A stretch of DNA of 64,000 nucleotides from Cantharellus purpuraceus (GCA_025174535.1 JALBUN010000049.1:1488001-1552000), one strand, 5' to 3'. Shown: positions 1-14,629, numbered from the stretch's first letter. Notes: a model not told the origin generated them from the letters alone. Program-made: numbers and translations.

Positions 1-895
<895 letters not shown>

Positions 896-2098
896 ACGAA
901 GCTTTAGACTACATGATATAGATGTGCACGTGTTACGAATAAACGACAAATGGTGTAATATTGATATGTGTTTGACCTTGGGGTTGCCATGGTGTTCCTG
1001 AGCCTGAACCCTGGTGCGTGGGATTGGAAGAGGTCGAGGGGGTGTTTGGTCAGTTTGAATTTTTTTTTACAGGATCATGCGATCGTCTGACTTGATGGGG
1101 TAGATACAATCACTGATTGGCTCTGATATGCTCCCTGGCGTGGTATGCAGAGTCAACCAATGATCGACTCGGACTCATATTAGTCGGCATAGATTTGCCT
1201 GCACTTGATACTGGCCAGATTTCTCTCCCCTCCCGAATTATCTGGAGAATCGTGAGCGAACAGACTGCTTAAGAATGCTTGGTACGATCAATAAGCTAAA
1301 TTTTGAAGGGTATCCTATCACAGGCGTAGATCTCTTCTGCTGCTTCTTTAATAGAGAGCATTTGTTACCAATAATTATTGGCTCCGGCGTATGCCGGGCG
1401 GAATAACAGTTACTAATACACCGTGGGAACTTAATAGTAAAGAACGCGTCCACTCCTACCCACAACACGCTGCATCTCGCCATCCAGCCTGAGCTGTTCT
1501 ATGGCACCTCTATCCCTTCTACCCCCCCTCTTCCATCATTGTCACCGGCTGACCCAACTTTTCATTTGGACCCCATGAAATCAGCACACCTTCCCCCGGC
1601 TCACCTCTCTCCCTCCTTCGGTTACACAGCCAGCCTCCCTGCCATTCAAAAACTTTCGCGCAAGAGTTTTCCACATGCGACCTCGATCAACTGCTCAGCG
1701 CAGTGATTAAGGTCTGTCACGTGTGGAGAATTATTAATGACCTTAGCGCTTGTATTATTAGTTTATAAAAAATTATTAGCCGCCCCAGTCATTATTGGTA
1801 ACAAATACTCTCTAATAACGTGCCTGTCTCATATAATCGTCGTCTTCCATTTGGTTGTCACTCCGGGCTCGGGTCGGGGATAGCGGAGGATTAGGTTTTC
1901 GCGTACACTGATCCGTTGAATGCCTGATCACGTGGTGTGTCTGCACTAAAGCTGTACCTTCTATAGTTCCGCAACCATGAATAGTAGCCATGACTCTCAC
2001 CCAAGCCTGCCCAGACTTCTTTCTTCTTGCCGCCATCTGTCTTGCCCCGAGTTAGCGATTCTTCCCCTTCCCACCGTTCCGAGCGTCGTCCTCGCGTA
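896..2098. other. Intergenic region, enolase to methyltransferase
   Basis: About 1.2 kb without a supported gene. It holds the enolase 3' flank and the presumed promoter of the methyltransferase gene. The short open frames on both strands have no recognisable domain. AT-rich stretches with short TTATTA-like repeats lie around 1730-1820. No transposon ends or RNA genes were seen. Confidence 0.5.
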
Positions 2099-5000
2099 AT
2101 GTCGTCACCTGGCGTTGATCGGCGTTTCTTTGACAAACCTCCTGCCGCAACGACTGGCTCTCCAGGAACTGCCATCTTCTCTCCTCCTTCTTTACAGTCT
2201 ACACGTCCTTTTGCTCGTTCAAATAATCCATCTACCTCTACGGCGCGTCTTGTGCAACCTCCTCCCTCTGCAGCTCCTACCAAAAGCGACCCTGTTCCCG
2301 TGCAATGGTCCTTTGAGAGCAGCTACAGTCTCTTTGGTTCCGCGCCATCGCATGATCTGCCACCTAGAGAACCACGAACATCCGGCGTACTAGGTGGAAC
2401 ATGGCTCGGGATGAGGAAGGACAAGAACGTGTCCCAACCAACACTGGACAGATCAAAATTTGTCGGTGCTTCAGCCACAAGAGTTCCATGCCCAGCTCCA
2501 CCGCCTGATGGACCCGCATCGATACGCGCCTCGCCGCCTCAGACTCTAGAAGCATCCGTCATTCCTTCGCCTGCAGGAAATGCACGCCCTGCCACGCATC
2601 CTATACACACTTCTTTGAGCTCATCAGCCCCCCGCGGCATCACCCACTTTCCAGACTCCTTTTCAGGCTCTCAGTCTGAACGTATCCCTTTACACCGTAC
2701 AGTGTCCAACTCACCCCCTGATTCCACCCGTGCACCCCTCCTCACCATCCCCGCTTCCACCCGTACGCCCCTCCTCACTATCCCTGCTTCCAATGCCCCA
2801 ACCTACGCATCCACTCCCACCTTCCACAGTTCTCACCCGCTGCCCAACTTCCGACATCCTCTTTCTCACCGCCCCGGGAACTTTTCTGGTGTTAGCAGCA
2901 CGGCACTGACCGGCTCTGCTTTAATGCATACTCACCGAAGACTGGCGACGTCATCAGCAGTCCCCCAGTTTCGAGACACGGCGCTGTCGCCGGGAGGGCT
3001 TGACACAGCAGATGCGAGCAAGCCGTCGCTCATACCTTCTGCGGCGTTGACGATAGAATCCATGTCCAGTAATACTGCTACTGAAACTGTGCCCGAGACT
3101 AAAAAGATTATGACAGAGTTGGCGAGACGGAAGACTGAGGAAGCGCGAAAGCGAGGATTTAGGATGAAGAATGGGAAGCGACATCATCCAATGTCGAAGG
3201 AGGAAGCGCCGTACCCTCGTGATTATGAGCGCAAGACGACCGATCAGTGAGTTTCTTTTTGAGTTTTGAGTTGAAGCTGGGCTCATACAATGCCTGTGCA
3301 GCGATGTTTGGGAGCATTGTTGCGCGGTGAATCTTATTAAAGGAAACACGTTCCACAAGTTTGACAAGCCGCCGACAAAAGTGCTCGATGTTGGATGTGG
3401 AACTGGCCAGTGGATAATACAGTGTGCACGAGAATGGAAGGTATTGCATGCCGTCACCGGTTTTATCGCTCCTAAACTAATTGACGTGGTCGTTTCAGGA
3501 TACCTACTTTGTCGGCTTCGACCTCGTCCCTATACAGCCCAACGTCACGCGCTTAGGAGACCCCCGTTTTGCATCACGCATTGATTGGGTGCTTGGCAAC
3601 TTTCTCGAGCCGTTCCCCTTTGAGGATGGGGAGTTTGACTTTGTGCATGTGCGACGAGTGGCACGTGGTGTGCCGGAAGATCGGTGGGACGCGTTTTTCG
3701 AGGAGGTGACGCGTGTTCTGAAGGTGGGTGGGGCGTTTGAGATGACTGAGGAGGATTTGTTCTTTCCGGGGTCACTTGATGTAGAGGATGATGAGGATGA
3801 GAATGAGGAGGATGAAGATGTGGATGAACGTGAGAGCGCAGACAGTGAGGGTGGAGAGGCGCAAAAGGAAAACAAGGTGACGCGCGAAGTGCGTGAGGTA
3901 CTGCCGCCACCCACACTACCGCATTCGAAGTTCCCGTTCAGTGTAGGCGACGTGGCATTACATGGTTCGTTAGCATCAAAGTCTCCATTTGGGCAAACCC
4001 ATCGAAAAGGGAACAAGACGACCTTGCCAGTGGTGCAACTACCCACCGAAAGACTCGCACACTCGAGGGACAGCTTTCTCTCCATGCGGGATGAGGACGA
4101 CGAGGACGACATGTCCGAGACGATAGATCATTCCGCGGCTAGGAGTATGGAGCGCTCAGGGACAATGAGAATAGAGGGGTCTCACCCCGACGCGTCCACG
4201 GGTGCAGGCATCCCTCCGCCGCGCTCTACGAACCCAACGTCTGAGCGTGCACATACTGCGACCAAGGTATTAGGTCCGTCGGCACAACAATCTACATTCG
4301 AAAGAGTTGCTCGATCTCAGGGACATGGAAGTCAGGTATTAACCCTGAGTGGTCGCCCGAACCATCCACAACACAGCCCCGCCGAAGACCATAATCTGCC
4401 ACGTGTTTCGCTAAATTCGTGGTATGCCCTCGAACATACGGTTGCCGATATCCTGTCTCACACGGTGGGGGAGGAGAACGAGGAATATTTGAACGTTGGT
4501 GCAGGTTCCAGTTTGTACCATGCGAATACAGCGCCGGTTTCGAATCCTCGTGATCACTCTCTGCTGGAGACGGCGTATAATGAACTGCATGCTGCGAGGT
4601 TCATTAATCTGGCGCCGTTGGCGATGCTTAATTCGATTTTGGTTCTGCATTTCAAAGGCTTGTGTTTTTCTGAGCTGGGCGTTGAGCTCATAGGCTTTGG
4701 CTGACCTTTTTCCTTTGTCCCTTCAGACGTGCGCAGTCATCCACCGACGCAGATATCACTCCCCTCTATGCCGATATCGACAGCAAAACCTGGGCGAAAG
4801 CAAGCCAACATAGAGTCGTCAAAATTGCATCGGTCAGAGTCCTATTCCACGCCTCATCGAACCCGACCTCTATCTGCTCCGTCCAGTCGACCACGTTTGG
4901 ATTCCTCCTCTTCTACATCACCCAATCCCCCTGACAGCACGGATGGTATCGATGACACCAATGCAACTGACACGGACCGATTCGCACCCATCGTTACAGA

Positions 5001-5559
5001 ACCCGTCCCCAACATCACCATGTTTCGTCTCCTCGGGAAGACCGCGCCGCAGGAGCAAGAAGATTTCTCCGAAAGCCGCTTGAGCTATGGCAACAGGGGG
5101 ATGATGCACACACTCCTGACGGCCCGCATGTCAGAAGTTCTAGCATGTGCGGAGGAAATGTGGGAGTTTATTGAAGAGTGTAGAGAGAGTTCTGCGCGGT
5201 GGCGGAATCCGTCGATTGCAGCATTGGCAGAGGTGTCGAGGGAGGAGTGGGAGGACTGTTTGTCGAGATATACCATGTGAGTGTGTTGTTTTGATGTTTT
5301 TTTTGGTCTCGAGGCTGATAGGGTATGTAGGGATATGCAAGATAGGATTGGGATGGGGACGGTTGTGAGGGAACGACTGGGTTGGGGTATGCGCGAGATG
5401 CAACGGTCAGCTGAGCGGAAGGCCTTTGACGAGGCCGTGAAGAAGTGGGACAGCTTATGCCGGCTTCGCGAGGAGCAGACACCAAGAGAAAAGAAGAAGA
5501 GGAATACTCGACAGCATCGGCTGAGCCGGACGTTCAAAGTGTTCGTAGCATGGAAATAG
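2099..5559 (+). CDS. LaeA-like SAM-dependent methyltransferase with long disordered regions
   Basis: Predicted class I methyltransferase. A proline/serine-rich N terminus of about 380 residues precedes a SAM-binding core with motif I VLDVGCGTGQW, the acidic loop VGFDLVPIQP, and the post-motif GEFDFVHVRRVARGVPEDRW...VLKVGGAFEMTEED. This pattern is typical of the fungal LaeA-like/TAM family (known family members affect development and secondary metabolism; the substrate here is unknown). The core is followed by an acidic D/E-rich insert, a long low-complexity stretch, and a basic C terminus. Exons read 2099-3246, 3302-3440, 3499-4657, 4727-5276 and 5331-5559, giving 1,074 residues in one phase. 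The third intron needs a GC-AG donor at 4658; a weaker GT donor at 4664 also keeps frame. 2099 is the first true ATG; the open frame upstream begins with TTG. Confidence 0.8.
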
Positions 5560-5840
5560 AGACACTCGCTGTTTTTTGCTTCCCCTTTTCCTATATGTCT
5601 TATGGCCAAGTCGGCAGTGCCGCATCATCCATCTTCTTTTCATTACCATCTGTAGAGTTAGCTGCTCATTGTATAACAATCCGCTGCTATAGGATGATTA
5701 GTACGTACAAAATATTCATTGACTCAAGAGGTCAATGCACTACTATACGACTCATGTGCAGAATCCGCGTGACATACACGCTGTCACACACTTGGCTCGA
5801 CGCGACGATATAATTCCTTGAGCTGTACGAGGCTCCTTGG

Positions 5841-8800
5841 ATGGCGTCGGTAGTTGCTGACGTGGCTTTACAAAAGGCCGTACATTCAAAATGGACACAC
5901 TATGTAACACAATATGTCGGTCTGGACAAGGATCCCGTCGTAGGTTTGTTTGACATTGCAAAGGTAGAGTTGATACACTGCTTGTAACACCGTTCTTACT
6001 TCCACGCATAGGATTGGGATACTGTCGTGGAATTTATGAAGCTCCCAAGCATAACGGAATCGGCGCGCGAATTCAGTGAGCGAGTTGTTCTGTGCAAAGT
6101 TAAGCTGGTTAGTAATGCAGGACGTGGGGGAAGGCGAAGAAGAACTTGAGTTGGTAAAAGCTGCAGTGAAGTCTTTGGTGGATAAGCGATGGGTGCCTGC
6201 GACGCTGGATGTATTCTATCGCAAGTGTTTCTTGTAAGGAGTTTGAACATTTGGGCGAATTTGACGTTATTTTCGACAGATGATCTCCAGGCCCATGAGC
6301 CTGAATTGAAGGGGGTAATAGATACTGAAATGTTGAGATGGAAGGTTCGTGCCGCATCAAGGAGGTTCGTGTCGAACAGATGGGGTTTCTCATGTGGTGC
6401 TCCAGAGCACTAGAAATCCGCGTGACGTCTACATTTTTATCGATGCGTTGTCCAAGATACACACCCTCTGGACTCCTTCTCCTATGTACGTTTGCCGCTA
6501 TCTCCCTTCGTCAAGAAAGCATGACTCATTACTATCCCCAGCCTTGGAGCTGTCTTTCCCCACCGCTACCACCGGAATTTCGTGACAATCATCCATTCCA
6601 TGCTTCCCGACTTTTTCTCAGATGCACTACGTGATCTTCTAACATACATGCTTACCAACACTCCCCTGCCTCCCTCAGAGGATGGCAATACCGCAATGCC
6701 CGAGTGTACATTCCCTCATCCCAACCTTATCAATCTCTCTCTCCAGTACCCTAACCCCGTCGTCATTGCTGGCCCTCCCTCGCCCTACGCGAAAGCCTTT
6801 GGTGCGCTCGATGTTCTGGGTTTCTTGGATCGTTACGAGGCGCAAGTGACCATGTGTGTTAACTCTATGATTAATAAAAAGATCCAGAGGACTTGCCCTG
6901 CAACGTGGGACTCGCAAATACTCCCGGATTTGCGGACGTGGTTCGCGGATCAGGTCGTTCCCTGGATGGCCCGTCCATATGCGAGGGGGTTGGCAAATCG
7001 TGAGTTATCTGTTCCTGTGCGTTCATGAAGTAGTGCAGATAGTCATTTATATGCGTGTGATTAGCCACGGAAGGCCAACTTGTTGTTGCGGGCGTGATTA
7101 CCCGCTTCGAGTATCATCTTTGTAAAACGCTTTGCGAACTCAGGTAGGTGGGCTTGTAAGACGTGAGCTACAATGCATTCAGCTTTGACCAGGATGACGG
7201 AGATCTTCGATATCATCGTTGACTACCCGGATTCCATGCCTGCTTTACTGGATATCAAGGTTCTCCCTTGACTTCTTCTCTTGGGTTGTGGTCTTACATC
7301 TCCTTATAGGAGTGTCTCGCCAAAGTGGATCAACGCCTTGAACTGGTGAAGGCACTGAGAAAGCTGTGAATACGAATTTTATAATCGGACGCCGAGTTTG
7401 ACCTTTGTCCATTAGCAATAACAGGCGGCTGCTCCACCCTGGTGCTGATACCAAAGATATCCTCGCGCAATATGTGTCTACAATTCGATGTTTACGAGTC
7501 ATCGACCCGCCTGGTGTGCTGTTGTACAAGGTAGCGGATCCTATCCGGCGATATCTCAGGTCAGTTATGGCCTTATTAGCATTTGGAAAGACGTTGATAT
7601 TTCATTGCAGAGAACGTCCAGATACAATTCGAAACATCGTTGCATCGCTGGTTGGCGAAGGTGGAGATCTCTTGGATGAGCATGATCAAGGCGCTCCCTT
7701 GCAACAACCCCAAGTGGAGGATTATTCGGAACCCAATTGGGAGCCAGAGCCGATAGATGCTGGGCCAGGTGAGGCCGTCTCAGTAGGCTTTTGGACTGTG
7801 CACTAATTTGTGATGCGTAGACTTTCGTGCGAACAAGCCTGCGGACGTGCTTACAACTCTTGTCAGTATCTATGACTCTAAGGATCTATTTGTCAAGGAG
7901 CTACAAGTTCTTCTCGCTCAACGGCTGTTAGCAATCAAAGACGGCAACTACGATCGAGAGGTACGTATATTGTGCTATCCAGGTTACTCTATCTTTGACA
8001 AATACACTAGCGCAAAAATATTGAGATACTCAAACTACGATTTGGAGACGCGCCACTTCAAGTCTGTGAAGTGATGCTTCGTGACATGACCGACTCGAAA
8101 CGAATTGACCAGCACATACAATCTCAGAAAGAGGTCCGTGGATACCCATTTCACTCGCAATCTTTGCTCAGCCTTTCGCTTTGATTAAGTCTGTTGTCCA
8201 CCCAACGATTATCTCTCGAAACTTCTGGCCGACACTTCAAGTCGGTGGGCTGAAACTTCCGGGACAATATCAGGAGTATGTGACGTTTTGTGTCACTTTA
8301 AAGCGCCGTACGGAATCCTTACCACAGTTCTTCGGCAGATTGCAAGACAATTATGCGAAGGAGTTTATCACATTCAAACCTGATAAACAACTGCGGTGGC
8401 TGCCGCATTTGGGGACGGTCCACCTCCAGGTCGAACTACAGGACCGTACGTTGGAAGCAGAAACAACACCATTGGAAGCGGCCATCATCGAGTTATTCTC
8501 GGAGAAGGGCAAGCCACACTTTCACACTTTCACTAATCAACATACAACCTGACTATTGTACCAGATACCTGGACTGTTGATGAATTGCTCCCTCGACTCG
8601 GGTCCGTTGACCTCGCGCCCACAGTGAAGGCCCTCAACATGTGGGCAGATAAGGGCGTGCTCGTAGAAGAGGCAGAAGCATGTTATAGGCTCCTCGAGGT
8701 TGCCGAAATGAGTGCCAGGGCGCCCATTTACAGAGCATGTGAGTGTATTGTATCCAGTGATGTGTTTAGTGAAGGGCTAAGCTCTTGCCACGAAGCTATC

Positions 8801-9119
8801 GAAGACGAACCCATGTCCATCGTCACAGTACAACAGCAGCAAGCGGAACAAATGAAGATACATTGGAAGGTGCCTGGCGCCGTTTCCCGTCTTCATTTCA
8901 GAAACTCATTGCTCCCTTGTCTAGTTCATCCAGGGCATGCTAACAAACGTTGGAGCTCTTCCACTGGAGCGGATAAACAGCATGCTCAAGTTCGTGCCGG
9001 GATACGATCGCACAACAGACCAACTGGCGATGTACCTAGAGAGCGCAAAGAGGGAAGGTCTTGTCATGATAAAGGACGGCCTATGGAGCCTGACACCTGA
9101 GGGAAGGGCCGAGAAGTGA
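5841..9119 (+). CDS. APC2: Anaphase-promoting complex subunit 2 (cullin)
   Basis: Cullin scaffold of the APC/C ubiquitin ligase, which binds the RING subunit APC11 and drives destruction of securin and cyclins in the nucleus. At least ten short introns split it. Diagnostic cullin-homology pieces follow in order: RLLHPGADTKDILAQYVS (near 7430), VLLYKVADPIRRYL, ERPDTIRNIVASLVGE, DFRANKPADVLTTLVSIYDS (near 7820), VHPTIISRNFWPTLQ (near 8190) and TFKPDKQLRWLPHLGTV (near 8370). The end is a winged-helix domain, GALPLERINSMLKFVPGYD to LTPEGRAEK-stop, as expected for APC2. The start ATG at 5841 opens MASVVADVALQKAV and is followed by an intron from about 5942. The total size fits fungal APC2 (roughly 700-800 residues). 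Internal exon edges are approximate. No break was seen. Confidence 0.92.
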
Positions 9120-9478
9120 TTTCATCCCTATCGTGATTACCCCAGGCTTACATCTAAATGCATGTAATAAGTACTGTATAAATCTGAGCTACAATGCTAC
9201 CAGACAACCAACAACTATCCGAGAACTTGGTAGTATAGTAACAAGGTTGATGTATTTGACAATTGTTTAACAAATGCCACGGAATCAAGAACATCGGGAT
9301 CTGATATCACTAACTGCTGAGAATCGCTAACAGCTGAGAAGTACTGAACGTTTTACAAATTTAAAACAAAAAGAGTAGCCGCGACACGAATGTATATACG
9401 TGGCCGATCAGCTACGAAGTTTTAAAGTAGCAATATGGAACAATAATGCAGAAGGAACCAACCGACAACATTCGAACA
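9120..9478. other. Convergent intergenic spacer
   Basis: About 360 bp between the stop of APC2 (plus) and the stop of the RNA-binding protein gene (minus). It is AT-rich and must contain both 3' UTRs. Nothing else is recognisable in it. Confidence 0.6.
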
Positions 9479-12400
9479 TCACGTCCGCTTTTGTTGCGCC
9501 TGCTGCAGTGAAGACGACTATAATTAGTTTCATTGACATCGGTATATGGGAAGGAATACACCGCTAACCATGAATGCGAGTAGTTGTTGGTACTGAGGAT
9601 TTTGAAGCGCTGGGGGCGGATTGGACGCAGGCAGAGGTTGGGACTGATGCGGCGGCAAATTATACGGCATTGGAGGTGTGACTTGATGCTGCTGCTGAGT
9701 ATGTCCTTGCGGCTGCGCATTTTGCTGGGCCTGCTGCTGGGCCTGCTGGAGCAACGCCATTAGGTGTGGCGATAGACCTGACTGAAGTCCAGTAGGAGCT
9801 GCTGGAGGCATTGATGATGATTGAGGTGGCTGAGGTGGCTGCGGTGGTTGCGGCTGTGGCTGTGGCTGCTGAGTTGGGGGTGGGTATCCTGCGTACGGAT
9901 TTGGTGGTGGCGGTGGCATGTACGGCGGTTGCTGCATGCCAGTCGACGGAGGCGGGTAGTAAGAGTTCATTGGTGGACCTGAATTTGGGGGCATAGGTGG
10001 AGGTGGCATATGCATGCGTGGGGGTTGAGCAGGGGAAGGTTGGACCGGTGGAGGTTGAGATGTGCCTGCAGCAGGCTGCTTGAGAGCAGCCAACAACTTG
10101 AAGGGATAATGCAGATAAGCTACAGACTACAACTTGGGTGGGTATATTCATACCTGTTGTACCTTCTTGGCTTGCTCTAGTCTATCATCCGGAGGGCCAC
10201 TCGATGATCCGTATCCATCGTTATCCCGGTCGTACCGTCCACTCCTCGGACTCGGGCCAGGACCTACGTCATCGAATCTTCTCCCGCGGTCACGACCCCA
10301 ATCATCCCGAGGGCCAGTCCGGTCTCTTTCCCAGTCATCCAGCTCGCGATCCCGCGGTTCACGATCACGGAAGCCACCATCTCTTCCACGCTGGCCGCGT
10401 CCGCCACGGCCGCCACGTCCTCGGAAAGGTCGCTCTTCGTGCTCATTACCTTGTCGATCCCGAAGCTCAGCTCGTCTGAAAGGAAACTTCAGTAACAAGT
10501 ACCAAGACCGACTTTGGTCGAACTGAGTTACTGACTTTGTAGGGGGAAAGGGCCCGGGTGGGAGAGGGTTATCGGGTACATCCCAAGCGAAGATGATGTC
10601 CATCACGCCATCCTGAAGGCCTTGATGTCGCAAACGATCATGTGCTTCCTCACATGCCTAGAAAAGTATGAGGCTCGAGGATCTAACAACAAACACACTT
10701 TGACTGCTGACCCGTATATCGTAAAGCTCCACGTAGCGCTGGCTGTAGAGTCAAAGTTAGGCGAATCACAATAATTAACAGAGTATAAATCCTTACTCAG
10801 GACGGTCACCAACGTGTTTCACACTTTTAACGTCGCCGAATTGTTGAAATTTGCGACGAACTTCGGAGTCATCAATGGCCTGTCCAGACACCGAATTACG
10901 GAGCGTAACAAGTAATGTACCCTGTGAAGAAGTATGGTAGGTTCGAAGATACAGTGTTAGTAAGAGTGCACAACGTTGTAAATAGGGATGGTAAACCTGG
11001 TTTTTATCACGGTCACATTCTTGCTGCTGTTCGTCTCCTCTCGGCAGACTGTAATGTACGTCAATCTGTATAAGTGAGGTTATGGTGTTAGTACACATGT
11101 TGACATAGGCAACGTGCTGGACTGACAGGCCTACCACTGATCTCACTGCCTTGTAGGCGTTCTCTCGCTCTTTCTGCCGCTCGAAGATCATACTGAACGA
11201 CGGTCGATTAGTAAGCATGTAGGAAACACCCTATGTAAGGACAGGAACAGGCTCAAAGCTCACGTATGTGACGAAAACCATGCCTCTGTTGGCTATCAGA
11301 TCGAAAAAAGTCTTGATTTCCCCATGTTCTTCAAATTTGCGACGTACATCACCGCTGTCGGTTTCATACTAGCACGCAAAGGTGCAGAAAGTTCGTCAGT
11401 CTTGTCTTATAACTTATATAGGCTTGAAGTTTAAAAAATGCAGCAGCCACAACAAAAACGAAAACTGCACCATGTTCAAGCAGCCGAATAACGGGCTTGC
11501 AATTTTATCCTCAGTGGCAGCGGCAGCTTAGACCGAGGTGGTGGCAACAGAATAAAAGATATGCCAAGAAGCGTATCACACCTTGATGTTCCTTATGAAC
11601 AATGTCCTACATGGACGTTCGCGTTGAATACGTTCTTCAATCAAAGAGTCGTGAATCTTGTCATCGCGCTCTTTACGGGGATTTGCTCGTTTGCCGCGAA
11701 CCGATTGGCCGAATTGTCCTCGAGATGGAGACTGAGATTTATCTGGGGGGGACAGCGTAAGGGATGAGTGACTCGCGGTATAATAGGAAGGATCAAGGGA
11801 GAGGAGGAGGAACACGAAAGGGCTTGTCGACGGTGGAATAAATTTAGAGGCTATGCAAGCGTCCATGTAGTCTCGGCTCAGCGTCTCCAATGCACAAACG
11901 TTAATTGCACCCTTAATCTTCATTTAACTTTCCTTTTTCAGATAAAAGACTCGAGGGACGGCTTTGCAGCCGAGTAAACGTGGTGATAATGTAGCTTCCA
12001 AACGCACTCAATTTCCGAGTGACTGGTGACAAGGCTTGCTGACATCCCCTGCGTGTTCCTCATCCTCACCCTTACCATGCGGACGCGTGGGAGATCCTCG
12101 AGACTTGTAGCTGATGAGCAAACTTCACGATACACACCTTCATACATTCCTCCGCCATATCCCTGGTGCTGATCATCGTATGCGCCATAACCAGATGGAC
12201 TACTAAAGGCAGAAGGGGGACCTCCCATCTGCTGACCTTGCCCTTGAAAGTAAAAGGGATCTTCGTGGCCAGCAGCACCGTTTACATTGAAGCCTTGCGA
12301 GGAGTTGTAGCCATTACCGTCGTCATAGTTACCGTCGTCGTAGAAGGACGTTGCACCTCCACGACCTCTGCCTCCTCGCATGGCACTTCTTCCAAAGCGT

Positions 12401-12486
12401 GCATGTCGGTCTGGTCCTGGACCTTGGGGAGAGCCACCACCTCTTCTCGGTCCGTCGTAACCACCATACGGATGATGACGATTCAT
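9479..12486 (-). CDS. Mei2-like RNA-binding protein with tandem RRMs
   Basis: Predicted RNA-binding protein of the Mei2-like group, whose known members bind RNA in meiosis and development. The start MNRHHPYGGYDGPRRGG at 12486 leads a Gly/Arg/Tyr-rich tail. After introns an RRM begins with RPCRTLFIRNIK (near 11590) and ends at IDVHYSLPRGDEQQQ (near 11040). A second RRM follows with QGTLLVTLRNSVSG and RKFQQFGDVKSVKHVGDRPE (near 10900-10800), then the conserved block HQGLQDGVMDIIFAWDVPD. An RGG/RD-rich segment and a long Pro/Gln-rich tail close the protein. The last small exon, 9479-9502, encodes QAQQKRT-stop after an intron starting GTTAGC. The block order matches basidiomycete homologues. Exon boundaries between 9503 and 12145 are approximate. 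Confidence 0.82.
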
Positions 12487-12859
12487 AATGCCTTGCTTGC
12501 TCGTAGGGATAGAACTCAGTAGAAGATGAACTGTGAATGCTCAAATGTCTGGCGAATGAGCCCTCAAAGTGTCTACTAGCGATTTGGTGTGGATGCGCTG
12601 GCAAGCGTGGAACTGGCAGTTTACGTTTTTTTCTTCTTGGAAAACCTGACCTGTTTGCAAGTGAGTGACCAGTTGGGCTCAACTTATTCCTCGCGGTTTT
12701 CCTGAGAGCGTGCTTGCTGTTACAAGATGATAAGAGGGCAAGTTTACAATCGGATGATTGTGGTGAGAAGCAACCAGCGGAAGCAACTCTCCGGGCGCTG
12801 CGGCCTTATCATTAAGTGACAGTCACACTAGCAGCTCTCTTTCCGTACTACCTCATTCA

Positions 12860-14089
12860 ATGTCTCGTCAATTCCAATTCAAGTTGGTTCTACTCGGTGT
12901 GTTTCAAATTCCAGTCACTGGATACATTACAACTAATCACGGTGTGAAGGTGAATCGGCAGTGGGCAAGTCAAGGTATAACCATTCCCTGTTCGACGTAC
13001 TAGTAGGTCCTCACCGACCGCAGCTTGGTCCTCCGTTTTGTCAAGGACCAGTTTGACGACTACCGAGAGAGCACCATCGGTGGTGCGTGCTTATGATATC
13101 CGCTGCTGTAGAGTTTGACTCGGTGGCAATAGCTGCCTTCTTGACGCAAACGGTGCAACTGGACGATGCCACAACTGTCAAACTCGAGATCTGGTATGTT
13201 TCTTTGCGTTTTCCAGTCTGCCACTCGATTTACGAGTTTTTTCGCAAGGGATACTGCTGGTCAGGAACGTTACAAGGTTGAGGCTTACTTGATGTTGCAA
13301 GTTCAGGAGGACTAACGTTGGGTATTGCATTTCTACCAGTCTCTAGTCAGTGCCTATTTCCTTGAAACTTTGAGCATTACTTGACTACCAGTTAGGCGCC
13401 AATGTATTACCGGAACGCTAACTGTGCTGTTGTCGTTTACGACATCACCCAAACGGTCTGGCTTATTGAATCTCTCATCACGGGTCTTGTTCATATGTTC
13501 CTGCCTGCAGGCATCCCTGGATAAAGCCCGCACCTGGATTCGCGAACTACAACGTCAAGCAGATCCCTCTATCATTATCTTGCTTTGCGGTAATAAGACT
13601 GATCTCGAGGCACGGCGGTGAGTGCTCAAATATGTTTTGTGCGCCTTTATTCCATTTGTTGGGGCAACTTGACACTTCAGAGCTTCTATTCCTCATTGAG
13701 CCGCTCGACCGATCACTAATGTAACGATCTGGTCTGCAGACAGGTGTCAAAGGAGGAGGCTCAGAAATATGCGGAGGAGGAGGGCCTAATGTGGGGGGAG
13801 ACGTCGGCCAAAACTGGTGAGGGAGTCTCAGAGATATTCACGTCGATCGGTAAGTCACACTCCCCACTACGACCAAGATTACACGCATAATTGTCCTATG
13901 GTATGGCTTTTATTCAAATGGCATGTGCTGATCCTATACATCACAGCCAAGAAACTTCCCTTGACGGCGCCCGCGCGTACTCCAGCCGGCGCGAGCGCAG
14001 GCGCACGACCAGGCGGCCAACGGGGTACAGGTGTAGATCTCAACAAGTCCGGCGCCGCCGTAGGCGGGCAAGACGGCTGTCAATGCTGA
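12860..14089 (+). CDS. Rab5-type small GTPase (Vps21/Ypt5)
   Basis: Ras-superfamily GTPase of early endosomes and vacuolar sorting. It is spread over about nine exons. Visible nucleotide-binding motifs: G1 GESAVGKSS, effector/switch I YRESTIGAAFLTQ, switch II WDTAGQERYKSLAPMYYRN, G4 GNKTDL and G5 ETSAKTG. The effector loop and the SLAPMYYRNA segment are typical of Rab5. The C terminus is a Gly/Ala/Arg-rich linker ending CQC, a CXC dual geranylgeranylation signal. The start MSRQFQFKLVLLG at 12860 places G1 at residue 11-18, as expected. Phase was followed by hand through the introns, for example the switch II exon that opens with GGATACTGCTGG. It is convergent with the RasGEF gene downstream. 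Confidence 0.92.
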
Positions 14090-14629
14090 GTTTTTATTAT
14101 ATTCATCCACAGAGGGTCCGCCTTTCCGTGTTCCGCCCTCGGTTGTTACTCGTGCCCGCCCGCTTGCTCATACACCGACCGCTCATTTTTTGTTCTGACC
14201 CCCACACGTATCCAACCAACGCAAATCCACGCCTATTTTCTGCCCGTCTCCGGACCCTTAAGTCTATGTAATTTTATACTTTGGCCCGCAAGTCCCTCAC
14301 GTACGTGCACTATTTGTGTACATAACATACGGCGGCCCCAGTCACACGCATACGCACTTCCAAGCACAGGACACACCTGGCAGTTCACTTCCGGTAGTGT
14401 ACTATGTGTGATCATGTTGGATTGTAATATTGATGACTAGATCCGGAGAAAACTAGCAAATACCACTGACTATGAGTTCAGATATGAAAACACGACATGC
14501 AAGGACGAGAGAAATAAAGAACAGGAAGTCTGGGTAAAAAGACACAACTACTATGATAAGACCCAAAAAAGGATAATGCCTTGATATGTGGCTGGGGAAT
14601 ATAAGGGATGGTCCATGAACAAGACGACG
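14090..14629. other. Convergent intergenic spacer
   Basis: About 540 bp between two converging genes (Rab5-type plus, RasGEF minus). It holds pyrimidine-rich 3' UTR-like sequence. No gene, repeat or RNA was recognised. Confidence 0.6.

Noticed and set aside
2027..2098. Methyltransferase start at 2027
   Set aside because: The codon is TTG; the first ATG in frame is at 2099.
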